From the NCBI RefSeq assembly GCF_900110605.1, contig NZ_FOFI01000003.1, positions 496,001 to 560,000 on the forward strand: DNA of 64,000 bases, given 5' to 3'. This stretch comes from Epilithonimonas lactis (GTDB lineage Bacteria; Bacteroidota; Bacteroidia; Flavobacteriales; Weeksellaceae). Each line of letters opens with the position of its first letter. Within the stretch, counting starts at the first letter, position 1. Of the stretch, positions 15,658 to 24,841 are shown piece by piece. The position numbers and the translations under genes were made by a program. The notes under the pieces are model-generated. The model had not been told where the DNA came from and made no database searches. It was given only the letters and a program-made list of their open reading frames with translations.

Positions 15658-18600
15658 TCATTTTATCGGCTTATTTTTTAGGGAATCTTCTTTATTTGGC
15701 TCGACATCGGCAGAGTCTCTTTTTATTCTTTCACGTCTTTTGAAGATATATTTGAGAGAATTAAAACTTTTACTGTACACGACCCCAACGCCATAACTTT
15801 GATTAAGGACATTCCCAGCGCCCAAACCAAGATTGGATGGTTTGGAATAGGCTCTCAACAATCTGCTGCCATCATTGAGTCTGCTCCAGTCATACTCTAT
15901 CGTTCCTTCTGCAGACAGATAATTGCTATTGGTATTATCCACTCTTGTCACTGGTACTCCCAAACCTGTCTTCAATTTTACCCTTGGAGACAAAGCGAGA
16001 CTCACACTGGTGTTGGCACGGTCACCAGTATTGGAATTGATATCACCGCTGATGTAATCCAAATTGACCTGGAATGCGCTACTGATCGTATTGAGCACAG
16101 AACCCAACTGCTTGAACAACATATTGTAACCAGTATTGATCGCGGTATTCTGAAGGTTAAAGTCCAATCCACCACTATTCACCACATTGAAACTATTGAG
16201 CACCAGAACCGACCCAAACTGAATCGTACGTTCGTCCTGATTGGTCATTTTGGTGGCCAAAGTCTCTCTGACCTCCGAAGAGCTGTCCGGAGCGGAAACT
16301 CCAAATGCGATATCAGGTTTTGTAAGTGTATTCGTGATCTTGGTTGTCAACACCACATTGATCGGCTGTGTAAGCGACATTCCCAGATATTCGCCAGCAT
16401 TGGTAATAGGTCTTGTGTAATTTGCCGTGATGTCCAGATCTGGTGTCATAGGACTTCCACTCCATCTGATGATACTGTTTTTTGCGATAAGGAAAGTTCT
16501 GTCCAAGATCGCTTTTGATACAAAGGTTCCGTTGTCTACAGTGTATGTTCCATTCATAGAGATGGTACCACTTCTTTCCATTCTGAATTTCAAATGGTCG
16601 GCATCACCTTTCACAGCGATACTTCCTACTTCATCACCAACCAAGACATTTACCAAAGTATTTTTATCAATACTGATATCAAAATCGATGAGCATATTGG
16701 CGCCAGACCTTTTCTTTTTCTCAACAGATATTCCTCCTGCGTCATCACGTTTTAGGAATCTCAAGATCTTGAACTCATCCACATTGGCTGTAGATGCACT
16801 GTTGAATGTGAATGTACTATTTCCGATCACTTTCAGACCGTCATTTGGTGTACTGATCTCCAGGCCGGAAACCGGTCCACTCACGTAGATATCGCCTTGC
16901 CCATAGACACGCCCCCAAAAAAGGTCATTGTCTTCCTGACTATTATTGATGACCAAAAGATTATCTGCTCGCATAATTAAGTTGATCCCCAATGATGACA
17001 AAGTTTCAAACTGAATGGAACCAGAGATATTACCTTTGGAGTTGGAACGTCCGTCGCGGATCCCGATATTATTGAGAAGTGCCAAACCTCTTGAAAGGTT
17101 GATTACCGTATCATCAAAAGAATAATCGACACCAGTGAACAACAATTTGAGTCCGAAACCTTTCAATGCAAGGTCGCCACTGTAATCGATATTGTTCATA
17201 GGTCCCGATATCTTGAGGTCGCCAGTCGCTTTTCCTCGGAAATTCCCAAAGATCTCCTTCACAAATTGTTGCGCGAATGCCAGATCGAACTCATTCATTT
17301 TTGCATTGACATCGAAGACCGGAGATGCTGGATTGTTGTCAATCGTTCCGGAAACATCTAGCGTATTCTGACCCAAAAAGTCCGATGACAAAGCTTTTAT
17401 GCTGACATCGAAGACATTTGGTTTTTCACTTTTGGTAATGTTAGCATCCAGATTTCCCATGGCCTTTCCATTCATGAAAATATCATTCACGGTAAGGTTG
17501 ACCAGAGGTTCCAAATTATTCTCAGATTTTTTGATTTGAATCGTTCCATTCGCGGTTCCTTTGATGTCCATTGGATTTTTACCGCTGCCAAAAGCCAAGA
17601 GTTTGGAAATATCCAGGTTTTTGACCTCTGCATCAGCCGTGAAATTCTTTGCTGATTTGAAGTCTGCATCTTTGATCAGAAGTTCACTTTCGTCTGAGTA
17701 GACCCGCAGGTTTTTTATCAAGAAATCCTTTTCTTTTTTTCTATAAGTAATGGAATGGTCGAGTTCCGGACTTGTATCGATGCTCCAGGCCACTTCATTG
17801 AACTTCACCGTTGTCGGCTCAAAACGCAAGACATAATCGCCCGCTGGATTGGTCGTCTGGTTGATATTCACTGCATATTCCTTCATTTGTTTCGCCGTCT
17901 CATCTTCCAAACTTCCCAATTTGAACACTGTTCCGATATGTAGAACTTGTAAATTCTCATTATTGGCGGTCAGTTTCACATCTTGTAGAACATTCTTTCC
18001 GTATTGCGCTCTTTTGACACTGGCAAGAAGTTGTTGATTGAGGTCAGCTGTATTCACCCGAAGACTGATGCTGTCCACCATCGCACTATCTCTCGTTTTA
18101 CTAAGGTCGGGCTGATAGGTCGCGTCTGTTTCGGCAAGGAATTTTTCCGCTTCGGTCAATTCTTTTTTGCTGGTCAGTACATATTTGATGTGAGACGCAT
18201 CGGCATTCAAAATCAAGTCGTTTGTATTTCCGATGTAATTGCCGGCCACCTTAGCGCCGTTTTTCAATTCCAGATCAGGGACGAAGAAAGAAACCAAACC
18301 TTGCTTCACATCAAAGTCGAAGTCGAAACTTTGTCCGTTGTATGTTTTCTTTGGCGGATTACCAACCAATATTTTGTTGATACTATTGGTGACCATATTC
18401 CCAATATCTTCGAGATCAAATCTTCCTGATATTCTTCCCGTGATCGTACCTGGCGCATCTACGGAAACAATTCGGTTTCCGTTTTCGAAGAATGCCTTTA
18501 GTTTGGAATCTGGAATATTAAGTTTTTGCGTGGTCGAATTAAGTGTCAGACCTTTGATATCTGCATCCAGATTCAGGTCGTTCAGATTGGTCATCGAGAC

Positions 18601-20307
18601 TTTTCCATTCACAACGCCGCTTACAGAATTGGTGTCGCCCGCATTGATCCCGAAATATTTTAAATTAACATATTGAATATCGGCCGCGAAATCTGCGAAC
18701 AGTCTTTTGGTAGAAAAATCCACAACGCCTTTGAAGGTTCCTTTGGCATTGGGATCATTGGCAACCACATCTCCAGTGAATCTTCTTTTATTAAGAACAC
18801 CTTCTATCGCAATATTATTGAGACTTTTTCCCATCAGGTCAATATGCGCGACATCTGATTTTGTTTTGATGTACAATGTATTGACATCGAAACCTTCACC
18901 TTGCACATCGAATTTCCCAGAGATCAATCCAACCTGTTTGTTCTTGGTCAAAGCGGTGACGTTCAGATCTTTCACATCCACATAACCTCTGTATTTAGGA
19001 CGTTTTGTACTGTAATCTACAAGATTGAAATCCTTCATTTTCGCCTGTCCGATTCCTGTCACCACTTCTCCGGTCGCAAAGATCTGTTTTTGATTCACCT
19101 TCACAGAACCGTTGTATTTCATCCTTCCAAAATCATCAGCGATATTTCCCAACTTCGAAGCAATGAAATTTGGTAAAGACGCCTTTAAAGCTTTATAAGT
19201 AAAATCCGCAGAGACATTTTTACTTTCGATGAAAAATTTTTTATCGATAACGCCATTGATCGTCAGTTTTTTGGTATTCAGATTGACATCCTGCGAGCGG
19301 ATGAGAAAATTATTCAAAGCAAAATCATTCAGTGGTCCTGTCATCGTTCCAGAAATATTGATCGGCGTGTAATTATCCCAATCGGTCACGAAATAACTGA
19401 GGTCATAACCACTGATCTGACTTCCAGGAATGATCTTCAGATCCCAACTTACCTTCTTTCCAAAATCTGCAAATCTGGTTACCGGATCCAGATTCATTAC
19501 CGCTTCACCTTGTAATAGTGAATGATCGGTATTGATTGTCAGATTCCCGAACTTCAAATGTTTTTTCGTGATCTCGAAATTGGTGGAAAATGTATCGACA
19601 ATGTGTTCTTTGCCGTATCGTTTCGTGATCAAACTGAAGTTTCTGATATCCGCGAAAACATCTGCACCTTCAACTTTTAAGGAAGTGACGTGCATATTGA
19701 TCTTCCTTGCGTCCAGCCATCTTCCTGCTTCTCCCGGACTATTTTCATTCACAATCGTAGAAACACCGTTGATCAGATCGATCTTCATCCCCATTTTGAA
19801 GGGTTTCTTTTTCGGGTCACGCGGTTTTCCGTCATTGAAGTTATCCACGTATCGGATAAAATTACTAATGCTATCACCTTTATAAGTAATCACTCGGATC
19901 ACGGGATCGATGATCGTTGCTTGATTGAACTTGATATCTCTCGTGTTAAAAGCCAAAGCAAACCAATCAGAATCAACACGCAATTCTCTTGCTTTCACGA
20001 ATTCGTAATCTTTGTAATCCCTAATTCTAAGGCCTTTGATCTTCACATCGCCAAAGAAATTGACCTCGACATTCTCGACAGACATTCTCATATTGAGGTC
20101 TTTGTTCAACATCGTGATGGCCTCATCTGCGATATATCTTTTGGTAACAGGAAGATTGATAGCAATGAAAAGCAGAACCACCAGTCCGATGATCCCGAAA
20201 AATAGGTAGTTGAGAATCCGCCAGAAAAGTGGTGTCCTTTTCTTCTTGACTGGCTGGTCAATGTTCGGATCTTCGTTTGTTGTGTTTTTATTTTCTAAAT
20301 TTGCCAT
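15658..20307 (-). CDS. tamB: Translocation/assembly module TamB-like (AsmA/DUF490) protein
   Basis: A 1549-residue envelope protein. It has a lysine-rich cytosolic start, one membrane helix at about residues 30-50 (LNYLFFGIIGLVVLLFIAI), an AsmA-like segment, and a very long repetitive beta-rich body typical of the bridge-like lipid-transfer proteins. The C-terminal TamB/DUF490 domain ends near NLGLGAGNVLNQSYGVGVVYSKSF and is followed by a charged tail. TamB-type proteins span the periplasm and help outer-membrane lipid transport or barrel assembly. Its start codon is 5 bp from the divergent tsaD start. It appears full-length and intact. Confidence 0.92.
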   Translation of the reverse strand: MANLENKNTTNEDPNIDQPVKKKRTPLFWRILNYLFFGIIGLVVLLFIAINLPVTKRYIADEAITMLNKDLNMRMSVENVEVNFFGDVKIKGLRIRDYKDYEFVKARELRVDSDWFALAFNTRDIKFNQATIIDPVIRVITYKGDSISNFIRYVDNFNDGKPRDPKKKPFKMGMKIDLINGVSTIVNENSPGEAGRWLDARKINMHVTSLKVEGADVFADIRNFSLITKRYGKEHIVDTFSTNFEITKKHLKFGNLTINTDHSLLQGEAVMNLDPVTRFADFGKKVSWDLKIIPGSQISGYDLSYFVTDWDNYTPINISGTMTGPLNDFALNNFLIRSQDVNLNTKKLTINGVIDKKFFIESKNVSADFTYKALKASLPNFIASKLGNIADDFGRMKYNGSVKVNQKQIFATGEVVTGIGQAKMKDFNLVDYSTKRPKYRGYVDVKDLNVTALTKNKQVGLISGKFDVQGEGFDVNTLYIKTKSDVAHIDLMGKSLNNIAIEGVLNKRRFTGDVVANDPNAKGTFKGVVDFSTKRLFADFAADIQYVNLKYFGINAGDTNSVSGVVNGKVSMTNLNDLNLDADIKGLTLNSTTQKLNIPDSKLKAFFENGNRIVSVDAPGTITGRISGRFDLEDIGNMVTNSINKILVGNPPKKTYNGQSFDFDFDVKQGLVSFFVPDLELKNGAKVAGNYIGNTNDLILNADASHIKYVLTSKKELTEAEKFLAETDATYQPDLSKTRDSAMVDSISLRVNTADLNQQLLASVKRAQYGKNVLQDVKLTANNENLQVLHIGTVFKLGSLEDETAKQMKEYAVNINQTTNPAGDYVLRFEPTTVKFNEVAWSIDTSPELDHSITYRKKEKDFLIKNLRVYSDESELLIKDADFKSAKNFTADAEVKNLDISKLLAFGSGKNPMDIKGTANGTIQIKKSENNLEPLVNLTVNDIFMNGKAMGNLDANITKSEKPNVFDVSIKALSSDFLGQNTLDVSGTIDNNPASPVFDVNAKMNEFDLAFAQQFVKEIFGNFRGKATGDLKISGPMNNIDYSGDLALKGFGLKLLFTGVDYSFDDTVINLSRGLALLNNIGIRDGRSNSKGNISGSIQFETLSSLGINLIMRADNLLVINNSQEDNDLFWGRVYGQGDIYVSGPVSGLEISTPNDGLKVIGNSTFTFNSASTANVDEFKILRFLKRDDAGGISVEKKKRSGANMLIDFDISIDKNTLVNVLVGDEVGSIAVKGDADHLKFRMERSGTISMNGTYTVDNGTFVSKAILDRTFLIAKNSIIRWSGSPMTPDLDITANYTRPITNAGEYLGMSLTQPINVVLTTKITNTLTKPDIAFGVSAPDSSSEVRETLATKMTNQDERTIQFGSVLVLNSFNVVNSGGLDFNLQNTAINTGYNMLFKQLGSVLNTISSAFQVNLDYISGDINSNTGDRANTSVSLALSPRVKLKTGLGVPVTRVDNTNSNYLSAEGTIEYDWSRLNDGSRLLRAYSKPSNLGLGAGNVLNQSYGVGVVYSKSFNSLKYIFKRRERIKRDSADVEPNKEDSLKNKPIK
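20277..20303 (+). promoter_or_regulatory. Candidate tsaD promoter inside tamB
   Basis: TTG (20277-20279), 16 bp, then TAAATTTG (20296-20303) fits the TTG-N17-TAnnTTTG pattern. It would start tsaD transcripts within about 10 bp of the ATG at 20313. It overlaps the first ten codons of the divergent tamB. Confidence 0.45.
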
Positions 20308-20312
20308 CTATT

Positions 20313-21329
20313 ATGAGTGCATCTATTATTCTAGGTATCGAGTCTTCTTGTGACGACACTTCTGCAGCCATCATCAGCGGTAGCAAAATCCTGTCCAACA
20401 TTGCCGCCAACCAGGCCATCCACAACGAGTATGGCGGTGTGGTGCCCGAGTTGGCTTCCAGAGCGCATCAGCAAAACATCATCCCTGTGGTGGAAAAAGC
20501 ATTTTCCAAAGCAAATATACAACAAAATGATATTTGCGCGATCGGTTTCACGCGCGGTCCCGGACTTTTGGGATCACTGCTCGTAGGAACTTCTTTCGCC
20601 AAATCTCTGGCGATGAGCCTGGACGTGCCTTTGATCGAAGTGAATCATTTGCAGGCGCATATTTTGGCACATTTTATAGACGATGCCAATCCAACGCCGC
20701 CGACTTTTCCTTTCCTTTGTTTGACGGTTTCTGGTGGTCACACGATGATTGTTTTGGTAAAAGACTATTTCGATATGGAAATCATTGGAAAAACGATAGA
20801 CGATGCAGCAGGCGAAGCGTTTGACAAAATCGGAAAGATCTTCGACCTCGATTATCCAGCAGGACCAATCATCGACAAATTGGCAAAAGAAGGAAATCCT
20901 GATGCATTCCAGTTCAACAAACCGAGAATGGAGAATTACGATTACTCCTTCAGTGGGATCAAGACTTCTGTACTCTATTTTATACAGAAAGAAGTGCGGA
21001 AGAATCCGGATTTCATCAAGGAAAACCTGAATAATCTTTGCGCATCTGTCCAAAGATCGATCATTGAAATCTTGATGAACAAATTGGAAAAAGCTTCTGT
21101 TGACCTTAATATAAAAGAAGTTGCAATTGCCGGCGGTGTTTCTGCCAATTCAGTTTTGAGAAAAGCAATGGAAATTAATCAGGAAAAACTGGGTTGGAAT
21201 ATCTTCATCCCAAAATTTGAATATACGACAGATAACGCAGCGATGATCGCGATTGTTGCCAAATTGAAATATGAACGTGGCGAGTTTACTGATATTAGGA
21301 CGACGGCGACGGCGAAGTATGATTTATGA
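20313..21329 (+). CDS. tsaD: tRNA N6-threonylcarbamoyladenosine synthase subunit TsaD
   Basis: Catalyses transfer of the threonylcarbamoyl group to A37 of ANN-decoding tRNAs. I start it at the ATG at 20313, giving the universal opening MSASIILGIESSCDDTSAA (338 residues). Twelve extra in-frame codons upstream would run into tamB. The metal-binding HxxxH (H112 and H116 in NHLQAHILAH), the ASRAHQ segment and the ASNAD-like C-terminal ATPase motifs (AGGVSANSVLR, TDNAAMIA) are all present. Intact. Confidence 0.97.
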   Translation: MSASIILGIESSCDDTSAAIISGSKILSNIAANQAIHNEYGGVVPELASRAHQQNIIPVVEKAFSKANIQQNDICAIGFTRGPGLLGSLLVGTSFAKSLAMSLDVPLIEVNHLQAHILAHFIDDANPTPPTFPFLCLTVSGGHTMIVLVKDYFDMEIIGKTIDDAAGEAFDKIGKIFDLDYPAGPIIDKLAKEGNPDAFQFNKPRMENYDYSFSGIKTSVLYFIQKEVRKNPDFIKENLNNLCASVQRSIIEILMNKLEKASVDLNIKEVAIAGGVSANSVLRKAMEINQEKLGWNIFIPKFEYTTDNAAMIAIVAKLKYERGEFTDIRTTATAKYDL

Positions 21330-21766
21330 TATATTGGCATAAAAACTTCGCAATGAAAATAGTTAAATCATCATTTATCATTTTCTTAGGAATTGTAATT
21401 ATTACATCGATAAAAACGTACTTCTTTTCCGAATGGACTTTTACAGATAGGTTATATTATAATTTATTTTGGGCAACACATTATTCATCATTTGTCTTAT
21501 GCTTTTTTAGTTTATTAATAATATTTTTAAAGCAAACACCTCCAAAAATTTTATGTGTCTTAACTGCAATTATAATTTCATATTTTATTTTTGACATTCA
21601 ATTTAATCCGATTGACACTAGTAAATATCCTATTGATAAAAAAGTTCTCTTTAAAAATGAAAATAAAAAAATTATTGTTAGAGAAATGAACAAAGGAAAA
21701 TCAAATGAAATGATAAAAGATACCGTTAATGTAAAAGACATTTTCATCTTCCGAAAAATACTGTAA
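21326..21766 (+). CDS. Small membrane protein, unknown
   Basis: A 146-residue protein with three hydrophobic segments (about residues 12-32, 43-68 and 74-92) and a lysine/asparagine-rich tail. The ATG at 21326 overlaps the tsaD stop in an ATGA arrangement that suggests translational coupling. An ATG at 21353 (MKIVKSSFIIF) would instead give a cleaner membrane start. The gene is clearly more AT-rich than tsaD. I recognise no family. Confidence 0.6.
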   Translation: MIYWHKNFAMKIVKSSFIIFLGIVIITSIKTYFFSEWTFTDRLYYNLFWATHYSSFVLCFFSLLIIFLKQTPPKILCVLTAIIISYFIFDIQFNPIDTSKYPIDKKVLFKNENKKIIVREMNKGKSNEMIKDTVNVKDIFIFRKIL

Positions 21767-21857
21767 AAACTTCCACTGATCCAATGTCAATATTACTAAA
21801 ACACATATCTGGGAAGTTTACAGATATAAAAATTAAAGCTAACGCTACATAAAGTCT

Positions 21858-22262
21858 ATGAAAATATTATTAGAAGAAAAACAACTCGGAACACATTCCA
21901 AAAAGAATTCAAAATATTACTGGATTTTAGAAACGATTACGGGGAAAAATGAAAACGCAGAAGGATCTGACGAATTTGAACTGACAAGCTCCGAGACTGG
22001 CTATATTCAAAATATCAAAGAGGAAATTCTGGAGACGATCAATTCTGAAAATGTTTTCAGCTTTGCCTACGAACCAAAAGAAGGTGACTTCTTGTCCATC
22101 AAAAACAACTTGCGAAAATTTGAATATCTGAATCTTATTTTCATTAATGGAAGTTGGAAAGAAGAAGTCTATATGTGTTCTCTGCGGGAGTGTGATACAG
22201 ATATTTACACGACCATGAAAACAGGTGTTGCATTTCTGAGTGAAAATGAAATCGCATTTTAA
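21858..22262 (+). CDS. Hypothetical protein, unknown
   Basis: A 134-residue soluble, acidic protein with no signal peptide, membrane helix or motif I can name. The sequence has the even composition of a folded domain (YYWILETITGK...FAYEPKEGDFLSIKNNLRKFEYL), and its codon third positions look coding. It sits alone between an AT-rich membrane protein gene and the DUF808 gene. Confidence 0.55.
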   Translation: MKILLEEKQLGTHSKKNSKYYWILETITGKNENAEGSDEFELTSSETGYIQNIKEEILETINSENVFSFAYEPKEGDFLSIKNNLRKFEYLNLIFINGSWKEEVYMCSLRECDTDIYTTMKTGVAFLSENEIAF

Positions 22263-22302
22263 AACATCAATTATAAAATCTTCGCCACCATCATTTTTCG
22301 CA

Positions 22303-22332
22303 TTGAATTTCAAACTATAAAACTTATTTTTG
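22303..22332 (+). promoter_or_regulatory. Promoter of the DUF808 gene
   Basis: TTG (22303-22305), 19 bp, then TATTTTTG (22325-22332) is a good match to the Bacteroidota sigma-A promoter. It lies 17 bp before the ATG at 22350. Confidence 0.5.
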
Positions 22333-22349
22333 CATCAAAATAAAAAGTT

Positions 22350-23252
22350 ATGGCTTCAGGATTCTTCGCAATCTTAGATGATATTGGTGCATTGATGGAC
22401 GACATCGCAGTCACCAGTAAACTCGCAACAAAAAAAACAGCCGGAATCCTCGGCGATGACCTTGCAGTCAATGCGGAGAAAGCAACCGGTTTCCTTTCAT
22501 CTCGTGAAATCCCGGTTTTGTGGGCAATTACCAAAGGTTCTTTCATCAATAAGCTGATCATTCTTCCTCTGATTTTTCTCCTGAAGTGGCTGTACGAACC
22601 AGCCATCAACTATATTCTGATTCTTGGCGGTGTCTATTTGGCTTACGAAGGCATGGAGAAGATCGTTGAATTTCTATTTCACCGCGAGAAAAAAGGTCAC
22701 GAAGTAGTTCAGGAAAGTACTTTGCCGGAAGAGGACGAGAATTCGGAAAAGTCGAAGATCAGTTCGGCGATCAAGACCGATTTTATCCTTTCTTTGGAGA
22801 TTGTCATTATTGCTTTGGGAACTGCGCTGGAAAAACAGCATCCTTTGATTACCCAGATCATCAGTGTTTCTTTTGTAGCTATCATCGCAACAGTCGGTGT
22901 TTACGGACTTGTAGCATTGATCGTCAGAATGGATGACGCCGGATTTTTCCTTCAAAAAAAATCTAACAACCAAGGTTTTCTGAACGGACTTGGGCAGGTT
23001 CTTATCAAAGCTTTGCCAATTGTCATCAAGGTTCTTGGCGTTGTTGGAACTATCGCTTTGCTTTTGGTTTCTGGCGGGATCTTTCACCATTACATAGATG
23101 CTGTTCATCATTGGGTTTCAGAAAAGATTCCAGCCAATATTCCTGAGCAAGTGCCACAATTTGGATTGGGGATTGTGTTTGGATTGATAGCGGTTTTATT
23201 GGTGACAATTGGTAAGAAAATATTTTCTGCAATGAAACCTGCTAAGAAATAA
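22350..23252 (+). CDS. DUF808 (YedI-like) inner membrane protein
   Basis: A 300-residue polytopic protein. The N-terminus MASGFFAILDDIGALMDDIAVTSKLATKKTAGILGDDLAVN is the diagnostic DUF808 opening, and about six hydrophobic helices follow. A charged cytosolic loop (about residues 110-140, EKKGHEVVQEST...EENEKS) separates the two halves. The family is widespread and has no established function. A good promoter precedes it, and a perfect inverted repeat (F) follows 8 bp after the stop and may act as a transcript end. Confidence 0.9.
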   Translation: MASGFFAILDDIGALMDDIAVTSKLATKKTAGILGDDLAVNAEKATGFLSSREIPVLWAITKGSFINKLIILPLIFLLKWLYEPAINYILILGGVYLAYEGMEKIVEFLFHREKKGHEVVQESTLPEEDENSEKSKISSAIKTDFILSLEIVIIALGTALEKQHPLITQIISVSFVAIIATVGVYGLVALIVRMDDAGFFLQKKSNNQGFLNGLGQVLIKALPIVIKVLGVVGTIALLLVSGGIFHHYIDAVHHWVSEKIPANIPEQVPQFGLGIVFGLIAVLLVTIGKKIFSAMKPAKK

Positions 23253-23260
23253 CATACACT

Positions 23261-23321
23261 TTTGTCATTCCGTAGGAATCTCAACGCGATTTAAAAGTTT
23301 AGATTCCTACGGAATGACAAA
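23261..23321. repeat. Repeat F, copy 1 (perfect 21-bp inverted arms)
   Basis: Arms 23261-23281 and 23301-23321 are exact inverted copies (arm contains GTCATTCCGTAGGAATC) around a 19-nt loop. The same arms occur at 63359-63379 and 63406-63426. Confidence 0.92.
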
Positions 23322-23345
23322 TAATCTGCAAATAATTAATATAAA

Positions 23346-24095
23346 ATGAAACTTTTCTTTGGACAGATCTTCCCCGAAATTCTAATTGATTCCGATGAAC
23401 AACAGCACATCGCAAAAGTTCTCAGAATGCGCGAAGGTGAAGAGATCTACTTGACAGATGGAAAAGGAAATCTTGCCAAAGGAACACTAATTTTCGAGGG
23501 CAAAAAAGTAACGCTCAACGTTTCCGAGGTCAAAGAAAATCTGCCTGATTTTTCACCAAGACTTCACATCGCCATTGCGCCAACGAAGAACATCGACCGA
23601 ATAGAATTTTTCCTGGAAAAAGCAGTGGAAATGGGAATTTCTGAAGTTAGTTTTATCCAAACCGAACAAACCGAGCGAAAGAACATCAGCATCGATAAAT
23701 TGAGAAAACAAGCGATCAGCGCTTCGAAGCAAAGTTTGCGTTCTCACTTTCCAAAGGTGAATGACCTACAAAAGTTTTCTGAGTTTATGAAAAATCTAAA
23801 TCCTGAAAATACTTTTATCGCACATTGTAATGAGAATTTGGAAAGAATTAATTTGAACGCGCTTCGGCCCTTCGACTCCGCTAAGGATGACCATTCGAGC
23901 GATGTCAGTCTGAGGCTCTCGAAGACATCTTCAGAACTAACATTCCTTATCGGTCCGGAAGGTGACTTTTCTGATAAGGAAATTCAGCTATTGGCGGAAA
24001 AAGGTGTCAAAGCAGTTTCGCTTGGAAATCAGAGATTGAGAACGGAAACAGCGGGAATTTTTGTAGCCGCCTGGAATTATAATAAGATGTTCTGA
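23346..24095 (+). CDS. rsmE: 16S rRNA (uracil1498-N3)-methyltransferase RsmE with in-frame repeat insert
   Basis: A SPOUT-class methyltransferase that modifies U1498 of 16S rRNA. It is 249 residues long. The N-terminal PUA-like domain contains EQQHIAKVLRMREGEEIYLTDGKG. The SPOUT domain carries AIAPTKNIDRIEFFLEKAVEMGI, FLIGPEGDFSDKE and the terminal trefoil-knot segment SLGNQRLRTETAGIFVAAWN. Residues of about 174-193 (RPFDSAKDDHSSDVSLRLSK) do not belong to the family pattern. They are encoded by a 60-nt piece (23866-23925) that matches the intergenic repeat E seen at 28038, 54420 and 60453. The frame is preserved, so the protein is probably functional with a loop of repeat origin. Confidence 0.94.
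   Translation: MKLFFGQIFPEILIDSDEQQHIAKVLRMREGEEIYLTDGKGNLAKGTLIFEGKKVTLNVSEVKENLPDFSPRLHIAIAPTKNIDRIEFFLEKAVEMGISEVSFIQTEQTERKNISIDKLRKQAISASKQSLRSHFPKVNDLQKFSEFMKNLNPENTFIAHCNENLERINLNALRPFDSAKDDHSSDVSLRLSKTSSELTFLIGPEGDFSDKEIQLLAEKGVKAVSLGNQRLRTETAGIFVAAWNYNKMF
23866..23925. repeat. Repeat E copy inside rsmE
   Basis: CCCTTCGACTCCGCTaAGGA (23868-23887) matches the intergenic copy at 28038 with one change. GTCTGAGGCTCTCGAAG (23908-23924) matches the other end of the element as seen at 60520-60532. The length is about 60 nt, a multiple of three, so rsmE stays in frame. Confidence 0.8.
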
Positions 24096-24129
24096 TATTT
24101 AACTTGAATTATTTACAATAAAAATTATT

Positions 24130-24157
24130 TCCTTTCCAGACCGAAAGGATTTTTTTA
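24130..24157 (+). terminator. Terminator of rsmE
   Basis: Stem TCCTTTC / GAAAGGA with a 6-nt loop followed by seven T residues, 35 bp after the rsmE stop. Confidence 0.75.
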
Positions 24158-24181
24158 TATTTATAGGTAAACAAATTCACA

Positions 24182-24763
24182 ATGAAAGACCTTTTTGTAA
24201 AACGTTTCCAATATTACAAAAACATCGGAGACAAGACCTTAGCTCAACTTTCCGAGGAACAATTTTTCTGGCAATACAATCAGGAAAGCAATTCGGTAGC
24301 AATCATTATAAAGCACGTTGCAGGAAATATGTTGTCGCGCTGGACCAATTTTTTGATAGAAGATGGCGAGAAGAATTGGCGAAACCGGGACCTGGAATTT
24401 ACAAACACCTTCAAAACAAAAGACGAAGTTTTGGAATATTGGGAAAAAGGCTGGCGTTGCCTTTTCGAAGCGTTGAATCAAATCACGGATGAAAATATCA
24501 ATGCAACGATCTACATCCGAGGCGAGGCACATTCTGTTCTAGATGCGGTTTTCAGACAACTCGCGCATTATCCTTATCACGTTGGTCAAATCATTTATAT
24601 TGGAAAAATGATGAAAGATCAAGATTGGCAAACACTTTCTATCGCCAGAAATAAATCTGAAGATTTCAATCAAGAAATCCATTCAAAATTTGATGGACAA
24701 GAAAATGCTTCTCCCGTTTGTTTTGCGAAGAGTGATGAAGTACGAGATGATTTTAAGGTTTAG
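24182..24763 (+). CDS. DUF1572 (DinB-like) protein
   Basis: A 193-residue soluble four-helix protein of the DinB/DUF1572 group. The pattern is MKDLFVKRFQYYKNIGDKTLAQLSEEQFFW, IIKHVAGNMLSRWTNF and LAHYPYHVGQIIYIGKM. The spaced histidines (H46 in IIKHVAG; H131 and H135 in LAHYPYHVGQ) form the three-histidine metal site seen in this fold. Some members are thiol S-transferases, but the reaction here is unknown. It stands between terminators or inverted genes and is probably monocistronic. Confidence 0.85.
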   Translation: MKDLFVKRFQYYKNIGDKTLAQLSEEQFFWQYNQESNSVAIIIKHVAGNMLSRWTNFLIEDGEKNWRNRDLEFTNTFKTKDEVLEYWEKGWRCLFEALNQITDENINATIYIRGEAHSVLDAVFRQLAHYPYHVGQIIYIGKMMKDQDWQTLSIARNKSEDFNQEIHSKFDGQENASPVCFAKSDEVRDDFKV

Positions 24764-24841
24764 GATATTTGAATTTTACATTAAAACTCAGTATCAAAAA
24801 GTGAAGTGCTGAGAAAATGATTTCTAATCAATTTTTTTAAT

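Noticed and set aside
15799-16518. A 239-codon frame antisense to tamB
   Set aside because: It is a shadow of tamB with low-probability composition rich in His, Cys and Arg; tamB is continuous here.
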